From contig OX638343.1 of assembly GCA_951813075.1 (NCBI GenBank), positions 310,001 through 374,000 on the forward strand: 64,000 nt of DNA, read 5' to 3'. The translations under genes and the position numbers were made by a program. Under the pieces are notes generated by a model. The model ran no database searches. It saw only the letters and a program-made list of their open reading frames with translations, and had not been told where the DNA came from. Positions 62,328 to 64,000 of this stretch are shown piece after piece; the first letter of the stretch is position 1, and every line of letters begins with the position of its first letter. This DNA comes from Arenicellales bacterium. GTDB taxonomy: Bacteria; Pseudomonadota; Gammaproteobacteria; Arenicellales; JAJDZL01.

Positions 62328-64000
62328 ATGGAAAGTTATGCAAGAGTAGTTGTTATCGGTGGGGGCGTCGTCGGTGTCAGTACACTATATCACCTCGCAA
62401 AAAAAGGTTGGAGTGATGTAGTACTGTGCGAGCGTTCTGAACTCACTGCGGGATCAACGTGGCACGCAGCAGGTCTTTTGCCACTATTCAATATGAGTTA
62501 TGCCGTAGGGCAGTTACACAAGTATTCCGTAGATCTTTACAAAAATCTGGAAGAGGAGACCGGCCAGGATGTCGGTTTTCATGTTACTGGAAATTTGCGT
62601 CTCGCCTGTACACGAGACCGAATGGATGAATATAAAAAATATTGTGGCACAGCAAACACAATTGAAGTCCCGTTTGAACTGATCACACCCTCCGAAGTCA
62701 AGGATCTTTGGCCGTTGATCAATCCAGATGGTTTGATCGGTGCCTTGTATCACCCGGACGACGGACACATTGCACCGGTTGACTTGACCAATGCCTTAGC
62801 AAAAGGTGCACGCGATCGCGGTGCCAGAATCTACCAGAATACCGAAGTAACAGGGTTGAATCGGACCCCCGGGGGTGAATGGAAGGTTTCGACCTCGAAA
62901 GGTGACATTGGCTGTGAGCATATTGTCTGTGCGACAGGTAACTATTCGCAGACAATCAGTCGACTGCTTGGGATTTCAATTCCTGCAATTCCGGTTCAGC
63001 ATCAATACATCGTCACAGATGTGGTGAACGAGTTGAGAGAGTACCGCGAAGGCGGCGGAAAGGAACTTGCGGTACTTCGCGAGTCTGATGCATCCTATTA
63101 TCTGCGCGAGGAAAGAATGGGCTACATTCTGGGTCCGTACGAGAAAGGAGCGCCGGCAGTTTTTGCAGATGGAGTGCCGTCGACTTTTGAGAAAGATCTG
63201 TTTCCTGGTGATCTGGACCGTCTCATGCCGCATGTTGAGGCTGCAATCAATCGAGTTCCTTCTTTTGAGACTGCAGGCATCAAGGATATTGTCAACGGAC
63301 CGATCTCCTATACCCCGGATGGCAGTCCGCTTATCGGGCCAGCGTGGGATATTCCCAATGTCTGGTTGAACGAAGGTCATAGTTTTGGCGTCACAGCAGC
63401 TGGTGGTGCAGGGTGGCAATTGGCGGAATGGATAGTTGAAGGCGAACCGACGATAGATTTACTTGCAGTTGATCCGCGCAGATACGGAGATTATGCGCGT
63501 GGTCCTTATCTGGCAACCAAGAATGAGGAAGCATATGAAAATGTGTTCACGATTCACTACCCTGATGAGGAGCGTCCCGCGTGTCGACCGGCCAAAACAA
63601 GCCCGATTCATGACAGATTGGCGACACTGGGTGCGGTCTGGGGACAACGATATGGCTGGGAGCGACCAAACTGGTTTGCGCCAGACGGAGTTGAAGCGGT
63701 GGATGACTGGAGTTTTCGACGTTCAAAATATTTCGAACACGTCGGCAATGAACATAACAATATCAGGAACAATGTGGGCATTATTGACATCACAAGCTTT
63801 TCAAAGTTTCGAGTGTCTGGAGAAGGTGCGGAAGACTATCTGGATGGTCTATTCGCCCGAAGGCTTCCGAAAAAGGTAGGAAGAATTCAGCTGTGTCACG
63901 CACTTACAAAAAATGGCGGCGTAAGAAGCGAGTTTACGGTTACCAAGGATGCTGATGGGTCATATTACCTGGTCAGTTCCGGAGCGGCCGAACGTTTTGA
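62328..64000 (+). CDS. Dimethylglycine/sarcosine dehydrogenase-like flavoprotein, 3' end outside window
   Basis: An open frame of at least 557 residues runs to the window edge. It has a DAO-type FAD domain (VVVIGGGVVGVSTLYHL at 7-23; His46 in GSTWHAAGL matches the His that binds FAD covalently in dimethylglycine dehydrogenase), HYNPD-like YHPDDGHIAPVDL, GPISYTPDGSPLIGP and NVWLNEGHSFGVTAAGGAGWQLAEW. The start of a GcvT-like folate-binding domain follows (NVGIIDITSFSKFRVSGEGAEDYLD). Such enzymes oxidatively demethylate dimethylglycine or sarcosine to tetrahydrofolate. Paired with the Rieske and MttB enzymes it could finish betaine demethylation. The ATG at 62328 is in frame; an ATG at 62308 is not. 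Confidence 0.9.
   Translation, partial: MESYARVVVIGGGVVGVSTLYHLAKKGWSDVVLCERSELTAGSTWHAAGLLPLFNMSYAVGQLHKYSVDLYKNLEEETGQDVGFHVTGNLRLACTRDRMDEYKKYCGTANTIEVPFELITPSEVKDLWPLINPDGLIGALYHPDDGHIAPVDLTNALAKGARDRGARIYQNTEVTGLNRTPGGEWKVSTSKGDIGCEHIVCATGNYSQTISRLLGISIPAIPVQHQYIVTDVVNELREYREGGGKELAVLRESDASYYLREERMGYILGPYEKGAPAVFADGVPSTFEKDLFPGDLDRLMPHVEAAINRVPSFETAGIKDIVNGPISYTPDGSPLIGPAWDIPNVWLNEGHSFGVTAAGGAGWQLAEWIVEGEPTIDLLAVDPRRYGDYARGPYLATKNEEAYENVFTIHYPDEERPACRPAKTSPIHDRLATLGAVWGQRYGWERPNWFAPDGVEAVDDWSFRRSKYFEHVGNEHNNIRNNVGIIDITSFSKFRVSGEGAEDYLDGLFARRLPKKVGRIQLCHALTKNGGVRSEFTVTKDADGSYYLVSSGAAERF

Noticed and set aside
1..64000. CRISPR arrays, prophage or plasmid replication genes
   Set aside because: No regularly spaced direct repeats, cas genes, phage structural genes or replication initiators were seen.

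Overview
This window comes from a proteobacterial chromosome, most likely an aerobic, probably marine or host-associated gammaproteobacterium. The evidence is an E. coli-like initiator tRNA 3' end, aceK, prc, avtA and a yffB/arsC-type gene, moderate GC, short intergenic gaps, and a very large investment in importing and degrading quaternary amines, carnitine, organic acids and amino acids. No phage, plasmid origin or CRISPR array is visible. The taxonomic placement is inference from gene content.

Layout. (1) 1-1036: the 3' end of tRNA-fMet with its terminator, then about 1 kb of decayed sequence holding a fragment of an XhoI/PaeR7I-type restriction enzyme and a possible 52-residue small ORF. 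(2) 1037-7529: a NUDIX hydrolase and a C26 glutamine amidotransferase, then on the minus strand avtA, prc, a ChaC-like cyclotransferase and an iron alcohol dehydrogenase. (3) 7720-11823: larC-larE-larB-larA, a nickel-pincer cofactor operon with a lactate-racemase homologue that lacks two key active-site residues. (4) 11880-15538 (minus): a biotin carrier protein, a TAXI binding protein and a fused TRAP permease. (5) 15847-26617: biotin carboxylase and carboxyltransferase, a beta-keto acid cleavage enzyme, GST, class III CoA-transferase, carnitine dehydrogenase, ADP-forming acyl-CoA synthetase, CaiD-like hydratase and a flavin monooxygenase. This is best read as a carnitine/crotonobetaine catabolic cluster. 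(6) 26618-29074: an accessory patch with vapBC and a decayed DUF6788 transposon gene. (7) 29075-35947: aryl-CoA ligase, PPK2, an Asp/Glu-racemase-like protein, DadA, RidA, an IS1595 fragment and a desaturase. (8) 36171-39384 (minus): arsC, a CLC channel and an orphan ABC binding protein.

(9) 39623-50138: a seven-gene catabolic operon (acetolactate-synthase-like enzyme, SDR, acyl-CoA dehydrogenase, fused indolepyruvate oxidoreductase, glutaryl-CoA dehydrogenase, semialdehyde dehydrogenase, pdxH). (10) 50314-54546: a complete potFGHI-type ABC importer. (11) 54539-64000: convergent to the importer, a single gene fusing a BetI/TetR-like repressor to a Rieske oxygenase, with a perfect 17-bp palindrome over its likely transcription start. 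After it come carbonic anhydrase, an omega-aminotransferase, an MttB-family methyltransferase, aceK and the start of a dimethylglycine-dehydrogenase-like flavoprotein.

Read together, the window could carry much of a route from crotonobetaine/carnitine through glycine betaine and dimethylglycine towards sarcosine. The steps would be CaiD, carnitine dehydrogenase, the keto acid cleavage enzyme, the Rieske or MttB enzyme, and the dimethylglycine dehydrogenase. The TetR-Rieske fusion with its apparent operator is the most unusual object, followed by the divergent LarA in a complete lar operon. All substrates are inferred from family and context.
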